In this document: in pieces, positions 17,188-25,276 of the stretch | Layout: each line of letters starts with the position of its first letter | Numbering within the stretch: the stretch's first letter is position 1 | Origin: Ruminococcus_G sp964621905 | GTDB taxonomy: Bacteria; Bacillota; Clostridia; Lachnospirales; Lachnospiraceae | DNA: 64,000 nucleotides | Assembly (NCBI GenBank): GCA_964621905.1 | Contig: CAZUNG010000017.1 | Location: 1 to 64,000 of the forward strand | Direction: 5' to 3' | Program-made: the position numbers and the translations under genes | The notes under the pieces: generated by a model | Databases searched by the model: none | What the model saw: only the letters and a program-made list of their open reading frames with translations | Told to the model about the DNA's origin: nothing

Positions 17188-18375
17188 ATGGAGAAATTAT
17201 TATTTACATCCGAGTCTGTCACTGAGGGACATCCGGATAAAATGTGTGACCAGATATCAGATGCTATCCTGGACGAACTGTTAAAACAGGATCCGATGAG
17301 CCGCGTGGCATGTGAAACATGTACAACTACCGGTATGGTGATGGTCATGGGCGAGATTACGACGTCCGCATATGTTGACCTCCAGAAAATTGTGCGCGAT
17401 ACGGTACGGGAAATCGGTTATACCCGCGGAAAATTTGGCTTTGATGCGGATACCTGCGGTGTGATTACGGCGATTGATGAACAGTCATCAGATATTGCCA
17501 TGGGCGTGGACAAAGCACTGGAAGCGAAAGAAAATACGATGTCGGATGCTGAGATCGAGGCAATCGGAGCCGGGGATCAGGGAATGATGTTTGGATATGC
17601 GACTAACGAGACAGAGGAGTATATGCCGTATCCCATCGCACTTGCACATAAACTGGCGCTGCAGCTGACAAAAGTGCGCAAAGACGGAACCCTTTCTTAC
17701 CTCAGACCAGATGGAAAAACCCAGGTCACCGTGGAGTATGATGAAAATGGAAAACCCGTTCGGCTGGATGCGGTCGTGTGCTCTACACAGCATGATCCGG
17801 ATGTGACGCAGGAGCAGATCCATGAAGACATCAAAAAGCATGTATTTCAACCGGTTATTCCTGCGGACATGGTGGATGAAAATACGAAATACTTTATCAA
17901 CCCGACCGGAAGATTTGTTATCGGCGGCCCGCACGGGGACAGTGGACTGACCGGACGTAAAATCATCGTTGATACTTACGGCGGATATGCACGCCACGGC
18001 GGAGGAGCTTTCTCCGGAAAAGACTGTACCAAAGTAGACCGTTCCGCAGCTTACGCGGCGAGATACGTTGCCAAAAATATCGTCGCTGCCGGTCTGGCAG
18101 ATAAATGTGAGATACAGCTCTCCTATGCGATCGGCGTTGCGCACCCTACTTCCATCATGGTTGATACAGAGGGAACGGGTAGACTTTCCGACAGCAGGCT
18201 GGTAGAGATCATCCGTGAGAATTTTGATCTGAGACCGGCAGGAATCATAAAAATGCTGGATCTTCGCCGTCCGATCTATAAGCAGACAGCTGCATACGGA
18301 CATTTTGGCCGCAATGACCTGGATCTTCCATGGGAGAAGCTGGATAAAGCAGAAGAACTGAAAAAATACCTGTAA
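17188..18375 (+). CDS. metK: S-adenosylmethionine synthetase
   Basis: A 395-residue cytoplasmic enzyme that makes SAM from methionine and ATP. It has the usual length and all family signatures: the N-terminal LFTSESVTEGHPDKMCDQ with the ATP-binding His, the GAGDQGMMFGYA hexapeptide region, and the GGGAFSGKD P-loop-like motif near residue 270. AAAGGAG precedes the ATG. Regulated by the SAM-I riboswitch in its leader; a compact terminator follows, so it is monocistronic. Confidence 0.98.
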   Translation: MEKLLFTSESVTEGHPDKMCDQISDAILDELLKQDPMSRVACETCTTTGMVMVMGEITTSAYVDLQKIVRDTVREIGYTRGKFGFDADTCGVITAIDEQSSDIAMGVDKALEAKENTMSDAEIEAIGAGDQGMMFGYATNETEEYMPYPIALAHKLALQLTKVRKDGTLSYLRPDGKTQVTVEYDENGKPVRLDAVVCSTQHDPDVTQEQIHEDIKKHVFQPVIPADMVDENTKYFINPTGRFVIGGPHGDSGLTGRKIIVDTYGGYARHGGGAFSGKDCTKVDRSAAYAARYVAKNIVAAGLADKCEIQLSYAIGVAHPTSIMVDTEGTGRLSDSRLVEIIRENFDLRPAGIIKMLDLRRPIYKQTAAYGHFGRNDLDLPWEKLDKAEELKKYL

Positions 18376-18398
18376 AATTCACATCATCTGAAGTTTAA

Positions 18399-18427
18399 GC
18401 CGCCGCTGTCATGCGGCGGCTGTTTTC
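18399..18427 (+). terminator. Terminator of metK
   Basis: A perfect 8-base GC stem (GCCGCCGC at 18399-18406 with 18413-18420) with a TGTTTTC tail. Confidence 0.85.
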
Positions 18428-18471
18428 ATAAAATGTTTAGAAAGGTTTTCTTTCGCTAAACAACAACAGTA

Positions 18472-18480
18472 TGCTATAAT
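18472..18480 (+). promoter_or_regulatory. Extended -10 promoter feeding repeat array A
   Basis: TGCTATAAT at 18472-18480 directly precedes GAACGCATAG. The same -10 plus initial transcribed sequence occurs on the minus strand at 37806-37823 before the second array. No good -35 is visible. Confidence 0.7.
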
Positions 18481-18481
18481 G

Positions 18482-18877
18482 AACGCATAGCGACGAACGC
18501 GCAGACTGCCAGGCGGTGCCCGTCTGCCTGCAGACGAGTCAGCGCCTGGAAGGCTGGATGTGAGTGCAACGNNNNNNNNNNNNNNNNNNNNNNNNNNNNN
18601 NNNNNNNNNNNNNNNNNNNNNNNNNNNNNNNNNNNNNNNNNNNNNNNNNNNNNNNNNNNNNNNNNNNNNNNAGGCTGCGTTCGGAGCAAAATATCAGCGC
18701 AGACAGCCAGGCGATGCCCGTCTGCCTGCAGACGAGTCAGCGCCTGGAAGGCTGGATGTGAGTGCAACGAACACCGAGGGAGCGAAAGCTGCCGAGGCTG
18801 CGTTCGGAGCAAAATATCAGCGCAGACAGCCAGGCGATGCCCGTCTGCCCGCAGACGAGTCAGCGCATGGGAGAATA
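18482..18877 (+). repeat. Tandem 123-bp repeat array A in the leader of a sensor kinase gene
   Basis: Units start at AGACNGCCAGG: 18503 (cut by an assembly gap), 18701 (a complete unit, 18701-18823) and 18824 (truncated after about 47 bases). Each unit has hairpin GTCTGC-CT-GCAGAC, hairpin GCCT-GGA-AGGC, a conserved strand GTGAGTGCAACGAACACC (18758-18775), a GNRA-type hairpin GGGAGC-GAAA-GCTGCC (18778-18793, one mismatch), and GCGTTCGGAGC (18800-18810). The array lies between promoter and ribosome binding site of the kinase gene at 18896. A related array of the same period is at 37557-37812 (minus strand). Frames through it are open in places but start without a ribosome binding site. Confidence 0.9.
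18572..18671. other. Assembly gap (100 N) inside repeat array A
   Basis: Exactly 100 N, the usual placeholder for unknown length. The sequence before and after the gap matches one repeat unit with 25 bases missing, so the true gap is probably 25 bases plus a multiple of 123. Confidence 0.95.
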
Positions 18878-18895
18878 TAGGAAAGTGAGTAACAA

Positions 18896-20386
18896 ATGAA
18901 ACTGAAGACAAGAATTATTATAACTTTTTTTGTTATTGTTCTGGTTCCGCTGACGCTGACCGGAATTTCTTTTTATGGTTTCGCACAGTATCAAATCAAG
19001 ACAATTCAGGAAGAATATGGTATCGATGTTTCCTATGAGAGTCTGTCTAACAGTACCATGATGCTCAGCAAGATCACGCAGGATACATTCGCCATGGTAC
19101 AGGAGAAGGCGCATAAAGATCCCGGTGTATTTGAACAGAGCAATTATCTGAATACACTGAATTCGCGTCTTGGCAATATGTACTCATTTCTGCTGGTCAG
19201 AAAAGATGACGCCGTCTACTACTGCGGTACGGATGATGATACCGAAGAGTTGTTTGGGCTGCTTCCGGAGTACGGGGATGCAAGGGCCGGTTCTGACAGC
19301 GGTGTTTATATAGGCGGTGATGTACAGGCGCTGGTAAAACAGGCGGATTTCTTATTTGCAGACAGGTCCCATGGCAGTGCATTTATCGTCACAAAGGCAG
19401 ACTCATTTATGCCGCAGATGAAAGTGCTGCTTGGTGAGATGGCGGCGGTTATTCTCATCGTGCTGATCATCACAAGTCTCTGTCTGAGCCTTTGGATCTA
19501 CAGGGGTGTCATCGGGCCCTTAAATCAGCTGAAGAAGGCGGCTGTCAATATCAAAGAAGGAAACCTGGAATTTACAGTGGAAGGGAACGGCGTGGATGAG
19601 ATCAACGCACTGTGTGAAGATTTCGAAGAAATGCGGAAACGCCTGAAGGATTCAGCGGAAGAAAAAGTTGTGTTTGACCAGGAAAATAAGGAACTTATCA
19701 GTAATATTTCTCATGATCTGAAGACGCCGATTACGGCGATTAAAGGATATGTGGAAGGGATCATGGACGGTGTGGCTGACACTCCTGAAAAAATGGACAA
19801 ATATATACGGACCATTTACACGAAAGCAAACGAGATGGATCGACTGATCAACGAACTGACGTTTTATTCCAAGATTGATACAAACAGGATTCCTTATACA
19901 TTCAGTAAAATTAATATCAGTGATTATTTTGATGACTGTATAGAGGATATCAGCCTGGAACTGGAATCAGAAAATGTTGAACTTGACTATCAGAATTATA
20001 TGGAGCAGGAAGTTGCCGTGATCGCAGATGCTGAACAGATTAAGCGGGTGATCAACAATATTATCAGCAATTCCTTGAAATATATGAATAAGGAACACAA
20101 AAAACTTTCTTTCCGTCTGAGAGATGTGGGAGACTTTGTACAGTTTGAGATAGAGGATAACGGGAGAGGAATCTCAACAAAAGATCTGACCAATATTTTT
20201 GACCGGTTCTACCGGACAGATGCATCGCGGAATTCATCCAAAGGAGGAAGCGGAATCGGTCTTTCGATCGTGAAAAAGATTTTGGAGGATCACGGGGGAA
20301 AAGTATGGGCGACCAGCCAGCTTGGTGTGGGAACGACAATGTATTTTGTACTTAGAAAATTTCAGGAGGTACCGGCAGATGAGTAA
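18896..20386 (+). CDS. Sensor histidine kinase (HAMP, HisKA, HATPase)
   Basis: A 496-residue membrane kinase. It has an N-terminal membrane segment (about 6-28), an extracellular region (about 30-175), a second membrane segment (about 180-203), HAMP (about 205-258), a HisKA domain with the phospho-acceptor in NISHDLKTP (about residue 275), then N (NIISNSLKY), G1 (EDNGRGIS) and G2 (GGSGIGLSIVKK) boxes. All catalytic motifs are intact. The response regulator gene overlaps its 3' end by eight bases. Its leader contains repeat array A, which is unusual for a regulatory gene. The signal is unknown. Confidence 0.94.
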   Translation: MKLKTRIIITFFVIVLVPLTLTGISFYGFAQYQIKTIQEEYGIDVSYESLSNSTMMLSKITQDTFAMVQEKAHKDPGVFEQSNYLNTLNSRLGNMYSFLLVRKDDAVYYCGTDDDTEELFGLLPEYGDARAGSDSGVYIGGDVQALVKQADFLFADRSHGSAFIVTKADSFMPQMKVLLGEMAAVILIVLIITSLCLSLWIYRGVIGPLNQLKKAAVNIKEGNLEFTVEGNGVDEINALCEDFEEMRKRLKDSAEEKVVFDQENKELISNISHDLKTPITAIKGYVEGIMDGVADTPEKMDKYIRTIYTKANEMDRLINELTFYSKIDTNRIPYTFSKINISDYFDDCIEDISLELESENVELDYQNYMEQEVAVIADAEQIKRVINNIISNSLKYMNKEHKKLSFRLRDVGDFVQFEIEDNGRGISTKDLTNIFDRFYRTDASRNSSKGGSGIGLSIVKKILEDHGGKVWATSQLGVGTTMYFVLRKFQEVPADE

Positions 20387-21068
20387 AATATTGATTGTGG
20401 AAGATGAAGAGGCGATTGCAGATCTCGAGAAAGATTATCTGGAGCTGAGTGGATTTGAAGTGGAGATTGAGCATCAGGGAGATATTGGGCTGAAGCGTGC
20501 ACTGGAGGAGGATTTTGATCTGTTTATTCTGGATCTGATGCTTCCGGAAGTGGACGGCTTTGAAATCTGCCGGAGAATCCGGGATAAAAAAAATACACCA
20601 ATTATCATGGTCTCAGCGAAAAAAGATGACATTGATAAAATACGGGGACTTGGACTTGGGGCGGATGACTATATGACGAAACCTTTTAGTCCGAGTGAAC
20701 TTGTTGCACGTGTAAAAGCACATCTGGCCCGCTATGAGCGTCTGATCGGAAGCGGCATCCCGGAGAATGATATCATTGAGATCAGAGGAATTAAGATTGA
20801 CAAAACGGCCAGAAGAGTCTGGATAAACGGAGAAGAGAAAAATTTTACAACAAAGGAATTTGATCTGCTCACGTTTCTGGCACAGAATCCAAATCATGTC
20901 TTTACGAAAGATGAGCTGTTCAGCAAAATCTGGGATATGGAATCCATCGGCGATATTGCAACAGTGACCGTACACATTAAAAAAATCAGAGAAAAGATCG
21001 AATTTAATACCGCAAAGCCACAGTATATTGAGACTATCTGGGGGGTAGGGTACCGTTTCAAAGTATAG
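20379..21068 (+). CDS. OmpR-family response regulator
   Basis: A 229-residue regulator with a receiver domain (VEDEE near the N-terminus, phospho-acceptor Asp in LFILDLMLPEVDG at about residue 51, conserved Lys in MTKPFSP) and a C-terminal winged helix (from about 130, ending TIWGVGYRFKV). Start chosen at 20379 because AGGAGG precedes this ATG and the protein then begins MSKILIVEDEE; an upstream in-frame start would lie deep in the kinase gene. It is translationally coupled to the preceding kinase, its obvious partner. The order kinase first, regulator second is the less common one. Confidence 0.95.
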   Translation: MSKILIVEDEEAIADLEKDYLELSGFEVEIEHQGDIGLKRALEEDFDLFILDLMLPEVDGFEICRRIRDKKNTPIIMVSAKKDDIDKIRGLGLGADDYMTKPFSPSELVARVKAHLARYERLIGSGIPENDIIEIRGIKIDKTARRVWINGEEKNFTTKEFDLLTFLAQNPNHVFTKDELFSKIWDMESIGDIATVTVHIKKIREKIEFNTAKPQYIETIWGVGYRFKV

Positions 21069-21089
21069 AAACAGGCAACGAGGGGAAAT

Positions 21090-21686
21090 ATGGGAAAGAT
21101 ATTTTACATCATGGGAAAAAGCGCGTCCGGGAAGGACAGTATCTATGAATACCTGCTTGCCAGGGGGGATCTGGGTCTGAACCGTATCATTTTATATACG
21201 ACTCGCCCGATACGGGATGGGGAAGAGCCTGGCAGGGAATACTACTTTGTGGATTGTAAGCGGTACCGTCAGCTTGAACGGGAAGGCAGGATTATCGAAT
21301 CCCGCTCCTATAATACCGTACATGGGGTATGGACATATTTTACTGCAGATGACGGACAGATTGACTTGTCAAACCATCACTATCTTGGAATTGGAACGCT
21401 GGAATCCTACGCGAAGATAAAGACTTACTTTGGTGCGGAGAATATCTGCCCGGTTTACGTGGAAGTGGAGGACGGCGAACGCCTGCAGCGCGCGCTGGAT
21501 CGTGAGCGGAAGCAGAAGGAACCAAAATATGCCGAGATGTGCAGGCGTTTTGTGGCTGACTGTCAGGATTTCAGTGAGGAAAAACTTAAAGCAGCGCGTA
21601 TTGAGGCACGGTTTATCAACGATGACAGACAGACATGTCTGGCAACGATTGAAAAGTATGTGAAAGATATGTTATACTGTTCGTGA
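21090..21686 (+). CDS. Guanylate-kinase-like P-loop protein
   Basis: A 198-residue protein with an N-terminal P-loop (GKSASGKD, about 9-16) and a GMP-binding-like region TTRPIRDGEEPGREYYF that matches the guanylate kinase TTRxxRxGExxGxxYxF motif. The remainder is divergent from Gmk. It may be a nucleotide kinase or a regulatory relative. It sits between the two-component genes and holB; in many Firmicutes a thymidylate kinase gene occupies the place before holB. The start of holB follows 14 bases later. Confidence 0.75.
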   Translation: MGKIFYIMGKSASGKDSIYEYLLARGDLGLNRIILYTTRPIRDGEEPGREYYFVDCKRYRQLEREGRIIESRSYNTVHGVWTYFTADDGQIDLSNHHYLGIGTLESYAKIKTYFGAENICPVYVEVEDGERLQRALDRERKQKEPKYAEMCRRFVADCQDFSEEKLKAARIEARFINDDRQTCLATIEKYVKDMLYCS

Positions 21687-21700
21687 TAGGAGGTGGAGAA

Positions 21701-22690
21701 ATGTCTGGATTTGACAGTGTGGTTGGGCACAAAGATATTATCGCACATCTGCAGAATGCGATCGAATCTGATAAAGTTTCTCACGCGTATATATTCGAGG
21801 GAGAAACCGGATCCGGTAAAAAACTTCTGGCGACGATGTTTGCCATGACGCTGCAGTGTGAGGATAAAGGGGTAGACCCCTGTTTGAAATGCGCCTCCTG
21901 CAAAAAAGCGCTGAGTAAAAACCATCCTGATATTATTAACATAACGCATGAAAAACCGAACTCTATCGGTATTGAAGAGATTCGGGAACAGCTGACGTCT
22001 GATGTGGATATCCGCCCGTACAGCAGCCCTTATAAAATATATATCATAAATGATGCGCAGCTTCTGACCCTTCAGGCTCAGAATGCGCTGCTGAAGACGA
22101 TTGAGGAGCCCCCGGCATATGCGGTGATCATGCTGCTGACAAACAACATCGAAGCGCTTCTGCCGACAATCTCATCGAGGTGTGTGACCTTGACACTCAA
22201 GGCAGTCGGTGACGATATGGTCAAGGAATACCTTATGGAAAGACTGCATATTCCTGATTATCAGGCAGAGGTCGATGCGTCGCTGGCACAGGGGAATATC
22301 GGGAAAGCGGAAAAAATTGCTGCGAGTGAAGAGTTTTCAGCACTTGCGGATACGGCACTTAAGATTCTGCGCCACTCTGCGGATATGGAATTATACGAAA
22401 TGGTGGACGCAGTGAAAGAACTAACTCAGGACAAACAGAATATCAATGATTATCTGGATTTGTTTTTGATGTGGTTCAGAGATGTACTTTTATTTAAGGC
22501 GACCAGGGAAGTAGACAGCCTGGTATTTAAACATGAAATCAATTATATCAAGGAACGTGCAAGGAAAAGTTCTTATGAGGGATTGGAAACGATTATCGAG
22601 GCCATTGAAAAGGCAAAGGTAAGGCTGCGCGCCAACGTTAACTTCGATCTCACCATGGAATTGCTGTTCCTGACGATCAGGGAGAACTAG
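21701..22690 (+). CDS. holB: DNA polymerase III delta' subunit
   Basis: A 329-residue clamp-loader subunit of the AAA+ family, part of the replisome. Seen: P-loop region GETGSGKK (Lys in the usual Thr/Ser position, a weakened ATP site as expected for delta'), the zinc-binding cysteines in CEDKGVDPCLKCASC, and the sensor region LLKTIEEPPAYAVIMLLTNN with TISSRC. Start at 21701 is set by AGGAGGTGGAGAA directly upstream. First gene of the conserved holB-ricT-methyltransferase-rsmI block. Confidence 0.94.
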   Translation: MSGFDSVVGHKDIIAHLQNAIESDKVSHAYIFEGETGSGKKLLATMFAMTLQCEDKGVDPCLKCASCKKALSKNHPDIINITHEKPNSIGIEEIREQLTSDVDIRPYSSPYKIYIINDAQLLTLQAQNALLKTIEEPPAYAVIMLLTNNIEALLPTISSRCVTLTLKAVGDDMVKEYLMERLHIPDYQAEVDASLAQGNIGKAEKIAASEEFSALADTALKILRHSADMELYEMVDAVKELTQDKQNINDYLDLFLMWFRDVLLFKATREVDSLVFKHEINYIKERARKSSYEGLETIIEAIEKAKVRLRANVNFDLTMELLFLTIREN

Positions 22691-22693
22691 AAT

Positions 22694-23575
22694 ATGACAA
22701 AAATAATCGGAGTCCGGTTCCGCAACGTGGGCAAGGTGTATTACTTTAATCCGAAAAATCTTGATATAAAAAACGGAGATTATGTAATCGTTGAGACTGC
22801 AAGAGGAGTGGAATACGGGCACGTGGTACTGGGACCGAAGGAAGTAGAGTCATCCCAGGTTGTGCAGCCTCTGAAAGATGTGATTCGAATTGCAACGCCG
22901 AAGGACAGCGAGAAGGAAGAAAATAATCGCAGGAAAGAAAAAGAGGCGTTTGAGATCTGTCAGAAAAAGATAAAGAAGCATGAGCTTGAGATGAAACTGA
23001 TCGATGCGGAATATACGTTTGATAACAATAAAGTGCTGTTTTATTTTACAGCGGACGGGAGAATTGATTTCCGGGAACTTGTAAAGGATTTGGCATCGGT
23101 ATTTAAGACGAGGATTGAACTGCGCCAGATCGGAGTCAGGGATGAGACAAAGATACTGGGGGGAATTGGTATCTGCGGCAGGCCGCTTTGCTGTCATACG
23201 TATCTGTCAGAGTTTGCTCCGGTATCGATCAAGATGGCAAAGGAACAGAATCTTTCCCTTAATCCCACGAAAATATCAGGGGTATGCGGAAGACTGATGT
23301 GTTGTCTGAAGAATGAGCAGGAGACATATGAATACTTGAACAAGAAGCTCCCGAATTCCGGAGATCAGGTCATTACACCGGAAGGCCTGAAAGGTGAGGT
23401 GCAAAGTGTGAACGTCCTCAGACAGATTGTCAAGGTAATCGTGGACGACGGAGAGGAAAAAGAAATCCGTGAGTATGGGGTGCAGGAACTGAAATTCAGG
23501 CCAAAGCAGAGTAAAAAAGATAAAGTGAAGCTGTCTGCTGAAGAGCTGAAAGCTCTGGCGGAGCTGGAAAAGTAA
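22694..23575 (+). CDS. ricT: PSP1-domain protein RicT (YaaT)
   Basis: A 293-residue cytoplasmic protein of the PSP1 family. In Bacillus subtilis RicT forms a complex with RicA and RicF that carries Fe-S clusters and promotes RNase Y-dependent RNA maturation, with effects on sporulation and competence. The cysteine pattern of the family is present in GGIGICGRPLCC and GVCGRLMCC (four to five conserved Cys). C-terminal charged tail. It starts three bases after the holB stop, and the gene order holB-ricT matches Bacillus. Confidence 0.92.
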   Translation: MTKIIGVRFRNVGKVYYFNPKNLDIKNGDYVIVETARGVEYGHVVLGPKEVESSQVVQPLKDVIRIATPKDSEKEENNRRKEKEAFEICQKKIKKHELEMKLIDAEYTFDNNKVLFYFTADGRIDFRELVKDLASVFKTRIELRQIGVRDETKILGGIGICGRPLCCHTYLSEFAPVSIKMAKEQNLSLNPTKISGVCGRLMCCLKNEQETYEYLNKKLPNSGDQVITPEGLKGEVQSVNVLRQIVKVIVDDGEEKEIREYGVQELKFRPKQSKKDKVKLSAEELKALAELEK

Positions 23576-23593
23576 AAGGAGACCTGTACGAAA

Positions 23594-24328
23594 ATGGAAG
23601 TTCTAATATCAGAAGCAGAACGTCTGGATGACCTTCAGAATGGATACCGGCTGATACAGGATGTCAATGATTTTTGTTTCGGGATCGATGCAGTGCTTCT
23701 GGCCTGGTTTGCGAGGATAAAGCCCTCGGAACAGGTACTGGATATGGGATGCGGAAATGGAATCGTCCCCATTTTGCTGCGCGCCAGACATGACAATATT
23801 CATATCACAGGTCTGGAGATTCAGGAAAAGAGTGCTGCATTGGCAAAACGCAGTGTGGCCTACAATCATCTGGAAGAAGATATCAGTATTGTGACGGGAG
23901 ATATAAAAGAGGCCGCAGCCATATTTGGTAAGGCCTCTTTTGATGTCGTTACGGTGAATCCGCCGTATATGACCGGCGGGCACGGACTGAAGAACGAGCA
24001 TCTTCCCAAAATGATTGCACGTCATGAGGTGCTTTGTTCGCTTCAGGATGTCATATCTCAGGCATCACTGCTGCTCAAGGAGAGAGGAAGGTTCTTTATG
24101 GTTCACCGTCCGTTCCGGCTGGCAGAGATTATGACTGCGCTTGTGCGCTGTGATCTGGAACCAAAGCGGATGCAGCTGGTCCACCCGTATGTGGACAAGG
24201 AACCAAACATGGTTCTGATAGAGGCGCTGCGCGGAGGAAATTCCAGAATCACTGTAGAAAAACCGCTGATCGTATACCGGGAACCCGGGGTTTATACGGA
24301 TGACATCCTGCGGATCTATGACAGATAA
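23594..24328 (+). CDS. tRNA1(Val) A37 N6-methyltransferase family protein (TrmN6/YabB)
   Basis: A 244-residue SAM-dependent methyltransferase. Motif I is DMGCGNGIVPILL (about residue 50) and the amino-methylating catalytic motif is NPPYM (about residue 120), as in enzymes that methylate exocyclic amines of adenine. The family in this position (YabB) modifies adenosine next to the tRNA anticodon. AAAAGGAGACC lies ahead of the start. It is in the same transcription unit as ricT and rsmI. Confidence 0.9.
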   Translation: MEVLISEAERLDDLQNGYRLIQDVNDFCFGIDAVLLAWFARIKPSEQVLDMGCGNGIVPILLRARHDNIHITGLEIQEKSAALAKRSVAYNHLEEDISIVTGDIKEAAAIFGKASFDVVTVNPPYMTGGHGLKNEHLPKMIARHEVLCSLQDVISQASLLLKERGRFFMVHRPFRLAEIMTALVRCDLEPKRMQLVHPYVDKEPNMVLIEALRGGNSRITVEKPLIVYREPGVYTDDILRIYDR

Positions 24329-24374
24329 AAGGGGATCTTTGAGCCGCAGCAAGAGTGCGGCATAGGAGGAAAAC

Positions 24375-25223
24375 ATGGAAGGCAGACTCTATCTATGTGC
24401 CACACCAATCGGTAACCTGGAAGACATCACATTCCGCGTGTTGCGAACGTTAAAAGAAGCTGATCTGATTGCCGCGGAGGATACGAGAAACAGCATTAAG
24501 CTGCTGAATCATTTTGATATCAAAACGCCAATGACGAGTTACCATGAATATAATAAGATCGAAAAAGGCAGGCAGCTGATTGAGAAGATGAAGCTGGGTA
24601 TGCAGATCGCACTGATCACGGATGCCGGAACACCTGCGGTCTCTGATCCCGGTGAGGAGCTGGTCGCCATGTGTTATGAGCAGGGGATTCCGGTGACATC
24701 TCTGCCGGGACCGGCGGCCTGTATTACTGCGCTGACGCTTTCCGGGCTGTCCACCAGAAGGTTTGCATTTGAGGCATTTCTGCCATCTGACAAAAAGGAG
24801 CGGCGGACAATTCTGGAGGAACTCAAGGAGGAAACGCGCACCATCATAATGTATGAAGCGCCCCACCGGATGGCCAAGACACTGGAAGAGCTGAAATCTG
24901 TGCTTGGTGACCGGAGGATGACACTGGTACGGGAACTGACAAAACGTCATGAGACGGCGTTTTGCACAACGATCGCTGAGGCGCTCAGGGCTTGCCGTGA
25001 AGAAGGTGTCAGAGGAGAATGTGTGATTGTGGTCGAGGGAAAGAGCAGAGATCTGCTGGAGGAGGAGTCAAGGGAAACCTGGCGTTTGATGCCGCTTGAA
25101 GAACATATGGCGTATTATGAAAGCCGTGGAATGGATCATAAAACTGCCATGAAGCAGGTCGCGAAGGATCGCGGCGTGGGGAAACGAGAGATTTACCAGC
25201 AGCTGCTGGATGGAAAAGAGTAG
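24375..25223 (+). CDS. rsmI: 16S rRNA C1402 2'-O-methyltransferase
   Basis: A 282-residue tetrapyrrole-methylase-fold enzyme that 2'-O-methylates C1402 in the ribosomal P-site. Recognised from the family start LYLCATPIGNLEDITFRVLRTL and IAAEDTRNSIKLLNHF, the SAM-binding ALITDAGTPAVSDPG, the LPGPAA loop, and EAPHRM in the second half. A C-terminal HTH-like extension is present (RGVGKREIYQQLL). GGAGG precedes the ATG. Last gene of the block before a strong terminator. Confidence 0.96.
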   Translation: MEGRLYLCATPIGNLEDITFRVLRTLKEADLIAAEDTRNSIKLLNHFDIKTPMTSYHEYNKIEKGRQLIEKMKLGMQIALITDAGTPAVSDPGEELVAMCYEQGIPVTSLPGPAACITALTLSGLSTRRFAFEAFLPSDKKERRTILEELKEETRTIIMYEAPHRMAKTLEELKSVLGDRRMTLVRELTKRHETAFCTTIAEALRACREEGVRGECVIVVEGKSRDLLEEESRETWRLMPLEEHMAYYESRGMDHKTAMKQVAKDRGVGKREIYQQLLDGKE

Positions 25224-25229
25224 AAGAAG

Positions 25230-25276
25230 CGTCTGGATCCGGTATCAGTACCGGACTTCCAGACGGTTCTTTTTTT
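25230..25276. terminator. Terminator after rsmI, overlapping the end of the converging permease gene
   Basis: GTCTGG...CCGGTA (25231-25244) pairs with TACCGG...CCAGAC (25249-25264) with a small bulge, followed by TTCTTTTTTTT. The right arm codes for the last residues of the permease on the other strand. Confidence 0.8.

Noticed and set aside
18482..18877. CRISPR array
   Set aside because: Units of 123 bp repeat as a whole with no variable spacers, and there are no cas genes.
18560..18880. Repeat array A as a protein-coding gene with 41-residue repeats
   Set aside because: The period is a multiple of three and one frame is open, but it begins at a GTG with no ribosome binding site, a TAG stands in frame near the promoter, and array B shows a frame-changing indel with conserved bases downstream.
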